Source: DATLFP01 sp035540955 | GTDB lineage: Bacteria > Actinomycetota > Acidimicrobiia > Acidimicrobiales > CADCSY01 | Assembly: GCA_035540955.1 (NCBI GenBank) | Contig: DATLFP010000197.1 | Location: 1 to 27,496 of the forward strand | Direction of reading: 5' to 3' | Length of the DNA stretch: 27,496 bases | Shown: positions 1 through 7,475 of the stretch, piece by piece | Position numbering within the stretch: position 1 is the stretch's first letter | Layout of the letters: the number at the start of each line of letters is the position of its first letter | Made by a program: the position numbers and the translations under genes | The notes under the pieces: generated by a model | Told to the model about the DNA's origin: nothing | What the model saw: only the letters and a program-made list of their open reading frames with translations | Databases searched by the model: none

Positions 1-855
1 TTCACGATCATCGCGGGGCCGACGTCACTCATCAGCAGCGCGGTCGCCGCGGAGGGCGAAGCCAGCCGCGGGATCGGCACACCACCAGGCACCGGCACCA
101 TCCGCTACCGAGACGAGGTCTTCGCCGCCACGACATGGCAGACGGACATCGTCTACGGGCGAGCGACTGGCTTCTCTGGCGACACGGAAGACCTGGTGAT
201 GGATGTTGTCGAGCCGACGGGCGACACGGTGACGCAGCGGCCGCTCGTGATCTGGGCCCACGGCGGCGGGTTCTTCGGCGGCTCGCGTCGCACCAACGAC
301 AACCTGTTGGAGCCGTGGGCGAAGCGCGGATTCGTCGTCGCATCGATCGACTACCGGCTCATCCCCGCGCCCGGTTGCGAGGGCGGTCCGTTGCCGACCT
401 GCTTGACGGGCATCGCCAACGGCGTGGATGACATGCAGACGGCGATCCGGTACTTCCGCGCCAACGCATCCACGTACGGGATCGACCCGACCCGGGTCGC
501 CGTCGCCGGCTTCTCGGCCGGAGCGGTCATGTCCCTCGGTGTCGCGTTCAGCTCCGAGGAGGAGCCTGACGCCGCCGTCGGTGCCGCCATCGTCGTCGCC
601 GGCCGAACCGTCAACCAGGCGGTCACGCCCGGTGACGCACCGACACTGCTGTTCCATGGCACGGAGGACGCCACGATCCCGTTCGCGTCCGCCGCATCCA
701 CCCTCGTCCAAGCCTGGAACGCAGGGCTGCGGTCCATCCTCGTGACCATCGACGGCGGCACCCACGCCATCGGCACCACTCATCGAGAGCTGATCCTCCG
801 GGACTCGGTGAACTTCCTCTGGTCGCAGCTGAACCTCACCGGGGCTGCTCGTTGA
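1..855 (+). CDS. alpha/beta-hydrolase, carboxylesterase-like (5' end outside window)
   Basis: The frame is open from the first base to the TGA at 853-855, so the gene starts upstream of the window. The first residues seen (about 1-20, small and hydrophobic, ending in an Ala-rich stretch) look like the end of a signal peptide, so the enzyme is probably exported (inference). Catalytic elements in order, numbered from the window edge: HGGG oxyanion motif at residues 87-90, nucleophile elbow GFSAG with Ser172, a GTED acidic turn, and GGTHAIG near the end carrying the His. This is the order of BD-FAE/carboxylesterase-type alpha/beta hydrolases, which cleave carboxylic esters. An internal GTG at 196 would remove the exported N-terminus and I do not favour it. 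Substrate unknown. It converges on the 910-3030 gene. Confidence 0.85.
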   Translation, partial: FTIIAGPTSLISSAVAAEGEASRGIGTPPGTGTIRYRDEVFAATTWQTDIVYGRATGFSGDTEDLVMDVVEPTGDTVTQRPLVIWAHGGGFFGGSRRTNDNLLEPWAKRGFVVASIDYRLIPAPGCEGGPLPTCLTGIANGVDDMQTAIRYFRANASTYGIDPTRVAVAGFSAGAVMSLGVAFSSEEEPDAAVGAAIVVAGRTVNQAVTPGDAPTLLFHGTEDATIPFASAASTLVQAWNAGLRSILVTIDGGTHAIGTTHRELILRDSVNFLWSQLNLTGAAR

Positions 856-857
856 GG

Positions 858-904
858 GAGTGTCCGACGAACGGTGCAGCTGGCCAAGGGTTGGTCGGAC
901 ACTC
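858..904. terminator. inverted repeat between convergent genes, possible bidirectional terminator
   Basis: GAGTGTCCGAC at 858-868 is the exact reverse complement of GTCGGACACTC at 894-904, giving an 11-bp perfect stem with a 25-nt loop. It starts 3 nt after the esterase stop and ends 6 nt before the stop of the opposing gene. There is no T-tract and the loop is long, so intrinsic termination is only one reading. The terminal repeats of a tiny mobile-element remnant are another. Confidence 0.5.
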
Positions 905-909
905 GACCT

Positions 910-3030
910 CTAGAGGAGATCGGCGAGCAGGCCGGCTGCTCGGGACGCTCCGTCGGTGGCGACGGGCCGGTAGTCCAGAACGCGGTCCAGCTCCTCGTCG
1001 ATCGCGGTGGTGAGGGTGGCGGGATCGAGCTCGTCGTAGGCGAGGCATCGTCCAGCGCCGTAGTTCGCGAGGCGGTGGCGGACGTGGAAGTTCTGCTCGA
1101 AGTGGTTGCGCAGCGGTACGTAGATGAACGGTCGCCGGTTCGCGGTGAGCTCCATGCAGGTGGTGAGGCCGCCCTGCACGACCGCGATGTCGCACGCCGC
1201 AAGGTGACGGTGGAGCTGCGGGACGAACGGGTGGATCGTCGTGCCCTCGGGCTGGGGCAGCCGGTCCGGATCGATGCGCGGACCGGCGACGACGACGAAG
1301 GACAGGTCCGGGAGGGATCGTCGCACGGTCGGGACGGCGTCGAGGATGCGCCGCAGCAACGACTCGCCGACGCCGGTCCCGCCCACCGTCACGATGCAGA
1401 TGCGTTCGTCGGGCCGGTAGCCGAGCTCGTCTCGGAGCGCGCCGCGATCACCGAGGTCGGTCGGGTCGAAGCCGGTGATGTAGCCGGAGAAGTCGAACTC
1501 ACGCTCGGTCCAGTCGCGTATGCCCGGGAGCCCCGGCCCGAACGTGTCGGGGACCACGTCGCCGGGATCGCCCACGAAGATCGACCGGTCGCGCAGCCTT
1601 CGATGTCGGGCTCGTTGCTCGATCATCTCCGCGTTGTAGTCGGCCGTGAGCGTGGCCTCGGCCTTGCCCCCGTCAGGCATGGGGAGCCAGCCCACGAAAT
1701 CGGTCATCCATGCGAACGCGAAGCGCTTGAGCTCCGGGTTCTCGTGGAGGAAGTAGTCGACGTCCCACGCTTCGTCCCCGACGACCAGGTCGAAGTGCTC
1801 GGCCTCGACGATGTCGTGGAACACCATGAAGTTGTTCACCAGGATCTCGTCCATCCTGCGGATGGCCTGGAAGGCATGCAGATCGTGCTCGGCGCACTCG
1901 TCGTCGATGTGGGCGGACTCGCTGGCCAGCCAGGCGGATCCCGGGTGGACGCGCTCGCCCGCGGCGTCGAGCATCGCCGTGACGGGCTGCTGGGCCAGCC
2001 AGTCGATTTGCACATCGGGATGGTGCCGACGGAGGGCGTTCGTGATGGCCAGGTCGCGTCGCGCGTGGCCCAGACCGATGGGTGAGGAGATGTAGAGCAC
2101 GCGCTTCGGGCGGTTGGGTGCCCGGGTCCACGCGGAGGATGGAGCGCTCTCTGAGGGGGCGGTGCGCTCGACGAAGCGCTTGATCAGGCGGTTGGTGAGC
2201 ACCGGGTCGCGCGCCGGTATCCCGTGCCCGCCACCTTCGACGGTGAGGAGCGACCCGCCGGTCAGCGCCGCGAGGCGCTCGCCCTCGGCGTGGGGGCGGA
2301 TGCGGTCGTCGCTTCCGTGGACGACCGTCACGGGGCACTGGACCTGACTGCAGCGCTTTTCGATCTCCGTCTCGACCGCAGCCGATCGGGCAGTGCCTTC
2401 GACGGTCGCCACGAGTGTCTCGGGAGCGGTCTCCTTGCCCCACTCGATGCAGTCCTCGATCTGCTTGGTCGAGTGCGGCTCACTGAACATCTGGCTGAAG
2501 AAGAACTGGAGGAAGTCGTCGTAGCCGCCGCTGAGCCAGTGGTTGCGGCTGAACTTGGCCCAACCCTCGGGTGCCTCGACCTCCGCCAGCCACGCCATCT
2601 GCTCCCGGCGGGGACTGGGGATGTCGAGACCGGTCGCCGGTCCGATCAGGAAGAGCCCGTCGACGCGCTCGGGGTGACGGGCAGCCACGATGACGCTCCA
2701 CATCGCTCCCATGGAGAGAGCGACCAGGGTGGCGCGGTCGGTGCCGGTGGCGTCCATCACGGCGATGATGTCGTCGGCGTACTCGCCGTCGAGGTAGGCG
2801 TGGCCGCCGCCGGGACGGTCCGACCGACCGTTGCCTCGGCCGTCGAGCGTGATGACGCGGAAGGAGCGTGCCAGATAGGGCACCTGCGCCTTCCAGATGC
2901 GTGAGTGCACGATCGACCACGTCGGCGCGAGCAGCACCGTGGGCATGTTGCCGTCTCCGTGGACCTCGTAGGCGATCCGCACACCGGCGCGTTCGATGAC
3001 GTCACTGTGATCAGGTTCCCGAGCTCGCAT
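910..3030 (-). CDS. alpha/beta-hydrolase fused to GT-B glycosyltransferase
   Basis: A 706-residue two-domain protein. Residues about 10-290 form an alpha/beta hydrolase: nucleophile elbow ALSMG with Ser106, acid in HGSDD (Asp241/242), and His269 in GGGHG. After a linker rich in Pro, Ser and Ala (about 290-308) comes a GT-B glycosyltransferase of the MGT/GT28-like type. It has GLGHARRD (319-326) as the N-terminal glycine loop, a VTVGGTG strand, and a C-terminal nucleotide-sugar site with VQGGLTTCMEL and a following VPLRNHFEQN. Known relatives of each half hydrolyse esters or lactones and glycosylate small lipophilic acceptors; the pairing suggests acting on one metabolite twice (inference). 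Its ATG shares one base with the TetR stop (TGATG), implying translational coupling. No frameshift is visible at the junction, so the fusion looks real. Confidence 0.85.
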   Translation of the reverse strand: MRAREPDHSDVIERAGVRIAYEVHGDGNMPTVLLAPTWSIVHSRIWKAQVPYLARSFRVITLDGRGNGRSDRPGGGHAYLDGEYADDIIAVMDATGTDRATLVALSMGAMWSVIVAARHPERVDGLFLIGPATGLDIPSPRREQMAWLAEVEAPEGWAKFSRNHWLSGGYDDFLQFFFSQMFSEPHSTKQIEDCIEWGKETAPETLVATVEGTARSAAVETEIEKRCSQVQCPVTVVHGSDDRIRPHAEGERLAALTGGSLLTVEGGGHGIPARDPVLTNRLIKRFVERTAPSESAPSSAWTRAPNRPKRVLYISSPIGLGHARRDLAITNALRRHHPDVQIDWLAQQPVTAMLDAAGERVHPGSAWLASESAHIDDECAEHDLHAFQAIRRMDEILVNNFMVFHDIVEAEHFDLVVGDEAWDVDYFLHENPELKRFAFAWMTDFVGWLPMPDGGKAEATLTADYNAEMIEQRARHRRLRDRSIFVGDPGDVVPDTFGPGLPGIRDWTEREFDFSGYITGFDPTDLGDRGALRDELGYRPDERICIVTVGGTGVGESLLRRILDAVPTVRRSLPDLSFVVVAGPRIDPDRLPQPEGTTIHPFVPQLHRHLAACDIAVVQGGLTTCMELTANRRPFIYVPLRNHFEQNFHVRHRLANYGAGRCLAYDELDPATLTTAIDEELDRVLDYRPVATDGASRAAGLLADLL

Positions 3031-3632
3031 CAGCTCGCTGCCTCCTCGTACTGACGGATGACCACGCCGATCCGGCGGAGCGCTGTGCGGATGGGGAGGA
3101 CGTCACGGTCGAAGCCAAGGAGGATCAGCGCCTCGGAGCCCATGAAGATGTTGCCGATCAGGGTCGCCATCTCGCGGGGCGTGAACGGGCCGAGCGGTCC
3201 AAACCGCGTCTCGGCTTCGGTCACGACCTCGGTGAGCAGGTCGTACCAGCTGCTCAGCAGGGCGCGCACCGCCTCGGCGATCTGCTCGTTGGACCACCCC
3301 TCGGCGATCATCTCCTGGAGGACTCGCACGAAGCCCGAGTCGAGGTCGTCTTCGAGGAAGTCGCACGCCTGCTCGTAGCGCGCCCACAGCGGTTGGTCGC
3401 TGGCGTACATCAGCGTCTGGCGCTCGACCCGGCGCCGGTTCTCCTCCTCGAGCAGGGCCAGCAACAGCCCCTGCTTCGAACCGAAGTAGTAGTGGAGCTG
3501 GCTGAGCGGGACACCGGCGGCGTCGGCCACCTTCCGTGTCGACAGGCCGCGGTGGCCGTCCACGAGCAGCCGCCGCCGGGCCGCCTCGAGGATTGATCCC
3601 CGGGTGCCGGCAGCCGCTTCGATCCCGCTCAT
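3030..3632 (-). CDS. TetR/AcrR-family transcriptional regulator
   Basis: A 200-residue protein with an N-terminal helix-turn-helix (about residues 29-52: STRKVADAAGVPLSQLHYYF, then GSKQGLL), the TetR/AcrR signature, followed by an all-helical ligand-binding domain. I chose the ATG at 3632 because GGAGG lies 7 nt upstream. The frame could extend to 3752, but that would translate the operator region. The stop overlaps the ATG of the hydrolase-GT fusion by one base, so the two form an operon. The gene lies opposite the 3779-7331 operon, and the intervening DNA holds two copies of a 12-bp palindrome, so it probably represses both directions and is relieved by a small ligand (inference from TetR family behaviour). 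Confidence 0.9.
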   Translation of the reverse strand: MSGIEAAAGTRGSILEAARRRLLVDGHRGLSTRKVADAAGVPLSQLHYYFGSKQGLLLALLEEENRRRVERQTLMYASDQPLWARYEQACDFLEDDLDSGFVRVLQEMIAEGWSNEQIAEAVRALLSSWYDLLTEVVTEAETRFGPLGPFTPREMATLIGNIFMGSEALILLGFDRDVLPIRTALRRIGVVIRQYEEAAS

Positions 3633-3645
3633 CCCATCGCCTCCA

Positions 3646-3660
3646 TCGGTCGACCGACCG
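3646..3660. promoter_or_regulatory. operator-like palindrome, copy 1
   Basis: TCGGTCGACCGACCG at 3646-3660 contains the perfect 12-bp palindrome TCGGTCGACCGA. It lies 14 nt upstream of the TetR start, overlapping its leader, where an autorepressor would act. The same 15 bases recur at 3722-3736. Confidence 0.6.
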
Positions 3661-3684
3661 GGTCGACTCTCGCATGCGATTGCC

Positions 3685-3690
3685 TTGACA
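3685..3690 (+). promoter_or_regulatory. possible -35 box (TTGACA) of the P450 operon
   Basis: TTGACA sits between the two operator copies, inside a short inverted repeat CCTTG-ACAG-CAAGG (3683-3696). No good -10 is found at 16-18 nt; TACTGC at 3713-3718 is 22 nt away. The promoter call is therefore weak. Confidence 0.3.
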
Positions 3691-3721
3691 GCAAGGAAAA
3701 TGAGCGCGAAGGTACTGCCAG

Positions 3722-3736
3722 TCGGTCGACCGACCG
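3722..3736. promoter_or_regulatory. operator-like palindrome, copy 2
   Basis: The same 15-mer as at 3646-3660, in the same orientation, with centres 76 bp apart (about seven helical turns). It lies 42 nt upstream of the SnoaL-like start, where a repressor would block the rightward operon. Confidence 0.6.
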
Positions 3737-3778
3737 ATTGGGTCAGCTCCACTCGTGGGGCGGAGACGGGGGCATGCG

Positions 3779-4201
3779 GTGGACGAGCAGCAGGCGCCGA
3801 CAGCGGTTGCGCCTCGGCCGCGTCTCGCAGCCGCCGCCACGTTCCTGGAGGGACTGGCCGCGCAGGATTACGCCCGCCTCGGGGAAGCCCTCGCCCCCGC
3901 GGTCCACGTCCGAGCGCTGCTTCCGGGCGGGCCGAGAGAGTGGACCGGCGCGGCCGCGGTCGCCGACCGGTTCGCCCGGTGGTTCGGCGACACCGAGCAG
4001 CACGAGCTCAAGGAACGCGGCGCCGAAGCGGTCCACGGACGCATCCACCTCCGGTGGAGGATCCGACTGCAGGCCGAACGCCTCGGAGCCGGCTGGTTCG
4101 TCGTCGAGCAGCTCGCCTACGCCGACGCCGACGAGAACGACCAGATCGCTGGTCTCGATCTGCTCTGCACCGGATACCTGGCGGAGCGACGCGATGGTTG
4201 A
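3779..4201 (+). CDS. SnoaL-like / NTF2-fold protein
   Basis: A 140-residue protein of the length and pattern of the SnoaL-like (NTF2-like cone) fold: an N-terminal helix with 'AAATFLEGLAAQDYARLGEAL', then strand-rich segments including 'WTGAAAVADRFARWFG' and 'RIHLRWRIRL'. Family members are small cyclases, isomerases or binding proteins, so a specific reaction cannot be given. I prefer GTG 3779, which has purine-rich DNA (GGAG at 3762 and a G-run at 3768-3772) upstream, but GTG 3755 in the same frame is possible. The stop overlaps the P450 start by 8 nt, so it is first in a tight operon with P450, OsmC-like and flavoprotein genes. It may process the same metabolite (inference). Confidence 0.75.
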   Translation: MDEQQAPTAVAPRPRLAAAATFLEGLAAQDYARLGEALAPAVHVRALLPGGPREWTGAAAVADRFARWFGDTEQHELKERGAEAVHGRIHLRWRIRLQAERLGAGWFVVEQLAYADADENDQIAGLDLLCTGYLAERRDG

Positions 4202-5435
4202 GACCCACCAGGCCTGGGGCAGCTGGTCTCCCGAGGTCCGCGACGATCCCTTCGGTCACTTCGAAGCGGCTCGTTCGCGCTGCCCGGTCCAGAAGGTGCG
4301 CCTCGCCGACGGTCACGACGCCTGGGTGATCCTCGGCTACGACGCCGCCCGTCGAGCCCTCAAGGACGCCCGCATCTCGAAGGACATGCTGGCGGCGGTC
4401 GACGGTGACGCCGACGTGGTCGCAGAGGGCCTTCCCGGCCCCGCGTTCTCGCGCCACATGCTCAACGTCGATCCTCCCGACCACACCCGCCTTCGCCGCC
4501 TCGTCGCTCGCGCCTTCGTCCCGTCGCGGGTCGCAGCGCTCGAGCCGGCCATCCGGGCCGCGGCCGGCGACCTGGCGGACCGGATGGCGGCGCGCGGCGC
4601 CGACGCCGTCGTCGATCTCGTCGCCGAGTACGCGCAGCCGTTGCCGTTCCAGGTGATCGGCGACCTCCTCGGCGTGCCACGAGCGGACCGTCTCCGGCTC
4701 CACGAGTGCTTCCAGGTCTTGCTGAGCGCGTGGACTGGCGACCCTCCCGCCGACATCGTCGCCGCCTCCGACGCGATCGTCGCGTACCTCGGCGACCTGG
4801 TCGACGCCAAGCGACGTGACCCGGCAGAGGATCTGGTGAGCGTCCTGGTCACCGCCGGCGACGACGAACAGCTCACCAGGCAAGAGCTGCTGTCGAGCCT
4901 GTTCCAGCTGATCGTCGCCGGTCACGACACCACGACGAGCCTGATCGGCAACGGCTTCGTCGCCCTCCTCGACCATCCCGATCAGCTCCGGCTCGTCGTG
5001 GCCGACCTCGGCCGACTGCCGGCGGCGATCGACGAGCTGATGCGGTTCAGTGCGCCGGTCCCGCACGCGACCTTCCGGATGACGAACGATCCCGTGACGG
5101 TCGAGGGGGTCGAGATCCCCGCGGGCGAGCAGGTCCTGGTCTGCCTGGCGGCAGCCAACCGCGACCCCGACCGCTATCCCGACCCAGACGTCCTCGACAT
5201 CACCCGCGACGACGGGCCCCACCTCGGCTTCGGGCACGGCATCCACCACTGCCTCGGCGCGCCCCTCGCTCGGCTGGAAGCCCGGATCGCGTTCGAAACG
5301 ATCCTCGGACGCCATCCGGCGCTCCGACTGGCTGGCGATCGGGGGGCCCTGGCGTGGACGCACGGCGATGGGCTCGTGCTGCGCGGGCTGGCGGCGCTGC
5401 CCGTGATCCTCGGGCCCGATTGCCGCACCCACTGA
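4194..5435 (+). CDS. cytochrome P450 monooxygenase
   Basis: A 413-residue soluble bacterial class I P450. Motifs seen: the HTRLRRLVARAF segment of helix C (about 97-108), I-helix oxygen-activation motif AGHDTT (242-247), K-helix ExxR as ELMR (281-284), and heme loop FGHGIHHCLG with the iron-ligating Cys353. Length matches CYP105/107-like enzymes. It hydroxylates or otherwise oxidises an unknown substrate and needs a ferredoxin and reductase, neither of which is encoded here. The start ATG 4194 lies inside the end of the SnoaL-like gene (8-nt overlap), implying coupling. The frame is open far upstream, but that part is out of phase with the preceding gene and has no homology pattern. Confidence 0.96.
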   Translation: MVETHQAWGSWSPEVRDDPFGHFEAARSRCPVQKVRLADGHDAWVILGYDAARRALKDARISKDMLAAVDGDADVVAEGLPGPAFSRHMLNVDPPDHTRLRRLVARAFVPSRVAALEPAIRAAAGDLADRMAARGADAVVDLVAEYAQPLPFQVIGDLLGVPRADRLRLHECFQVLLSAWTGDPPADIVAASDAIVAYLGDLVDAKRRDPAEDLVSVLVTAGDDEQLTRQELLSSLFQLIVAGHDTTTSLIGNGFVALLDHPDQLRLVVADLGRLPAAIDELMRFSAPVPHATFRMTNDPVTVEGVEIPAGEQVLVCLAAANRDPDRYPDPDVLDITRDDGPHLGFGHGIHHCLGAPLARLEARIAFETILGRHPALRLAGDRGALAWTHGDGLVLRGLAALPVILGPDCRTH

Positions 5436-5479
5436 TCCTGACCCTCATCCCCACACGAACCCAATACAAGGAGATGCCG

Positions 5480-6040
5480 ATGGCCATCACCGACACCCCG
5501 ATCGACAACGGCGTGAACGTCGAGGCGTTGCTCGGCGCCCGCGAGGCGCTCACCGCCGCACCCGAGGCAGCCCAGTTCCAGTGGCGGGCATCCTGTACCT
5601 GGCGAAAGGGCACCCACAGCCACTCGACCGTCGAGGGCTTCACCGGCCTCGGCGCCGAGCAGCAGCACCGCACGAGCTACGGCTTCGACATCGACCACCC
5701 CGAGTGCTTTGCCTCCGAGGATCATGGCGCCACGCCCGTCGAGCTCGTGCTCGTCGGCCTGGTGGGGTGCCTCACCGCCGGCGTCGCCTCGGTGGCGCAG
5801 CACCGCGGCATCCAGCTCCGATCGGTGAAGGCGACCATCGAGGGGGACATGAACGTCCTTGGAATCCTCGGCGCCGACCCCGAGGTCCGCAACGGCTTCG
5901 AGTCGATCACCGTCCGCTACGAGATCGACGCTGACGCCACTCGCGAAGACCTCGAGGCTGTCGTCGCCCAGTCCCAGAAGCGCTCGGCGGTCTACGACAT
6001 CGTCACCAACCCGACCACCGTCGTCGTCGAGATCGCCTGA
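5480..6040 (+). CDS. OsmC-family protein lacking the second cysteine
   Basis: A 186-residue OsmC-like protein. The start is ATG 5480 because AAGGAG (5468-5473) is 6 nt upstream; the ATG at 5474 abuts the ribosome site. The central helix TPVELVLVGLVGCLTAG carries the conserved Cys97. At the C-terminal position where OsmC/Ohr peroxidases have a second catalytic Cys, the sequence reads KRSAVYDIV with Ser169. Classical OsmC/Ohr enzymes reduce organic hydroperoxides through that Cys pair, so this protein is unlikely to be a normal two-Cys peroxidase. Cysteines 39 and 76 are extra and unplaced. It lies 44 nt downstream of the P450 and probably shares its mRNA; a role in handling reactive products of oxidation is a guess. 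Confidence 0.9.
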   Translation: MAITDTPIDNGVNVEALLGAREALTAAPEAAQFQWRASCTWRKGTHSHSTVEGFTGLGAEQQHRTSYGFDIDHPECFASEDHGATPVELVLVGLVGCLTAGVASVAQHRGIQLRSVKATIEGDMNVLGILGADPEVRNGFESITVRYEIDADATREDLEAVVAQSQKRSAVYDIVTNPTTVVVEIA

Positions 6041-6046
6041 AAACCT

Positions 6047-6064
6047 CCCGCCCGCACGGGTGGG
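6047..6064 (+). other. small intercistronic stem-loop
   Basis: CCCGCCC-GCAC-GGGTGGG between the OsmC-like stop and the flavoprotein start can fold into a 7-bp GC stem with one G-U pair and a 4-nt loop. It has no U-tract. It ends 7 nt before the next ATG and would cover the weak ribosome site there, so it could damp translation of the flavoprotein. Confidence 0.35.
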
Positions 6065-6071
6065 ACCTGAG

Positions 6072-7331
6072 ATGCAGACCACTGCCGTCATCATCGGAGC
6101 CGGCCACGCCGGCCTGGCCATGAGTCGTCGCCTCACCGAGCGCTCGATCGACCACGTGGTCCTCGAGCGCGGTGAGCTGGCGAACTCGTGGCGCACGGAG
6201 CGCTGGCCGACGCTGAGGCTGCTGACCCCAAACTGGCAGACCCGGCTCCCTGACCTCCGCTATGAGGGTCGCGAGCCTGATGGCTTCATGGCCGTCACCG
6301 AGGTGATCGACTTCATCACGGAGTACGCCGGCATCGTTGACGCCCCGGTGCGCACCGGAACCACCGTGCACTCGGTTCGAGCCGGCGGCGCAGGCTTCGA
6401 GGTCCAGACCGAGCACGAGCTCTGGCGCGCCAGGTCCGTGGTGCTTGCCACGGGAGCGTGCAACCGTGCCGCCATCCCTGCCGTCGCCGGCGGCGTCCCG
6501 TCGACGGTCGCTCAGGTCACTCCCATGACGTACCGCGGCGCGGACGAGCTGCCGGAGGGCGGCGTCCTGGTGGTCGGCGCTTCGGCCACCGGGTGCCAGC
6601 TCGCCGAGGAAATCCGTCAGTCCGGCCGGCCGGTGACCATCTCCGTCGGGGAGCATGTGCGCATGCCTCGCACCTACCGCGGGCGTGACATCTTCTGGTG
6701 GATGGATCGTGCGGGCATCCTCGATGAGCGGCACGACGAGGTCGATGACCTCACGCGCGCCAGGCACGTCCCCTCGCCCCAGCTGGTGGGTACGCCGGAA
6801 CGATCGACCCTCGACCTCAACCGGCTCCGCGCCGAGGGAGTGCGGATCGTCGGCCGGCTCGGTCGCGTCGTCGACGGTGTGGCCCAACTCTCGGGCTCGC
6901 TCGCCAACGTCTGCGCACTCGCGGATCTGAAGATGAATCGCCTCCTGACGCGGCTCGACGAGTGGGCGACGGCGACGGGCGTCGACGTGGACGTGGAGCG
7001 GGCCGAGCGCCGCGACCCCACGCTCGTCGACCGCAGACCGGCGCTCCACCTCGATCTCCGCGGTGGTGAGATCCGCACGATCCTCTGGGCAACCGGGTAC
7101 CGGCCGGACTACTCCTGGCTCGACATCCCCGTCCTCGACCGATCGGGACACGTGCGTCACGAGGGAGGCGTGGTCACCGACGCGCCCGGGCTCTATCTCC
7201 TCGGTACGCCGTTCCTCCGGCGCCGATCGTCGACCTTCATCCACGGCGCTGGGGCCGACACCGACGAGCTCGGCACGCACCTCCGCGACTTCCTTGGGGG
7301 CGCCACGTCGACTCGCAGCTGCGTGCGGTGA
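6072..7331 (+). CDS. FAD/NAD(P)H-dependent flavin monooxygenase-like oxidoreductase
   Basis: A 419-residue two-dinucleotide-domain flavoprotein. The FAD-binding Rossmann motif is VIIGAGHAGLAMSRRL (GxGxxG at 9-14), followed by an acidic strand end (VVLERG). The second, NAD(P)H-binding motif is VVVGASATGCQLAEEI (169-174). Near the C-terminus ATGYRPDYSWL matches the ATGY element of flavin-containing and Baeyer-Villiger-type monooxygenases (CzcO-like group). The start ATG 6072 has only a weak ribosome site (GGTGGGA) and a hairpin just upstream. It is the last gene of the SnoaL-P450-OsmC operon and is likely a second oxygenase or ketone/amine oxidising step of the same pathway (inference). After the stop, the same frame continues into a relic of a different gene. 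Confidence 0.9.
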   Translation: MQTTAVIIGAGHAGLAMSRRLTERSIDHVVLERGELANSWRTERWPTLRLLTPNWQTRLPDLRYEGREPDGFMAVTEVIDFITEYAGIVDAPVRTGTTVHSVRAGGAGFEVQTEHELWRARSVVLATGACNRAAIPAVAGGVPSTVAQVTPMTYRGADELPEGGVLVVGASATGCQLAEEIRQSGRPVTISVGEHVRMPRTYRGRDIFWWMDRAGILDERHDEVDDLTRARHVPSPQLVGTPERSTLDLNRLRAEGVRIVGRLGRVVDGVAQLSGSLANVCALADLKMNRLLTRLDEWATATGVDVDVERAERRDPTLVDRRPALHLDLRGGEIRTILWATGYRPDYSWLDIPVLDRSGHVRHEGGVVTDAPGLYLLGTPFLRRRSSTFIHGAGADTDELGTHLRDFLGGATSTRSCVR

Positions 7332-7457
7332 GGGCAGAGCGAGGCGACTCGCGGCGCCTCGGCCGACGCCGATGCCCTCGAGGCCCTCATCGCGGGTGTG
7401 GTGGCGCTCGGCTATCGCTTCGTCGGCCTCGACGCTCTGGCAGCACCGGCGCGCTGA
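7332..7457 (+). pseudogene. possible C-terminal relic of a polysaccharide deacetylase
   Basis: Directly after the flavoprotein stop, and in the same reading frame, about 41 codons run to the TGA at 7455-7457. Their last 25 or so residues include ALEALI and GYRFVGLDAL, which resemble the final helix and strand of NodB-fold polysaccharide deacetylases. No start, catalytic motif or upstream body of such a gene exists, so if the resemblance is real this is the tail left by a deletion. Chance similarity is possible with so few residues. Confidence 0.35.
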
Positions 7458-7475
7458 AGGCGAAGGATCCGCTTT

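Noticed and set aside
907..916. Palindrome CCTCTAGAGG
   Set aside because: Lies over the stop codon of the GT fusion, is single, and has no promoter context; short palindromes like this occur by chance.
874..2085. Long open frame on the plus strand opposite the hydrolase-GT gene
   Set aside because: Gly/Arg/Val/Asp-rich low-complexity translation without any motif; the minus strand encodes a well-conserved two-domain enzyme. Typical shadow frame in GC-rich DNA.
3633..3752. Forty-residue N-terminal extension of the TetR regulator
   Set aside because: Would translate the operator/promoter region; a strong GGAGG sits 7 nt before ATG 3632.
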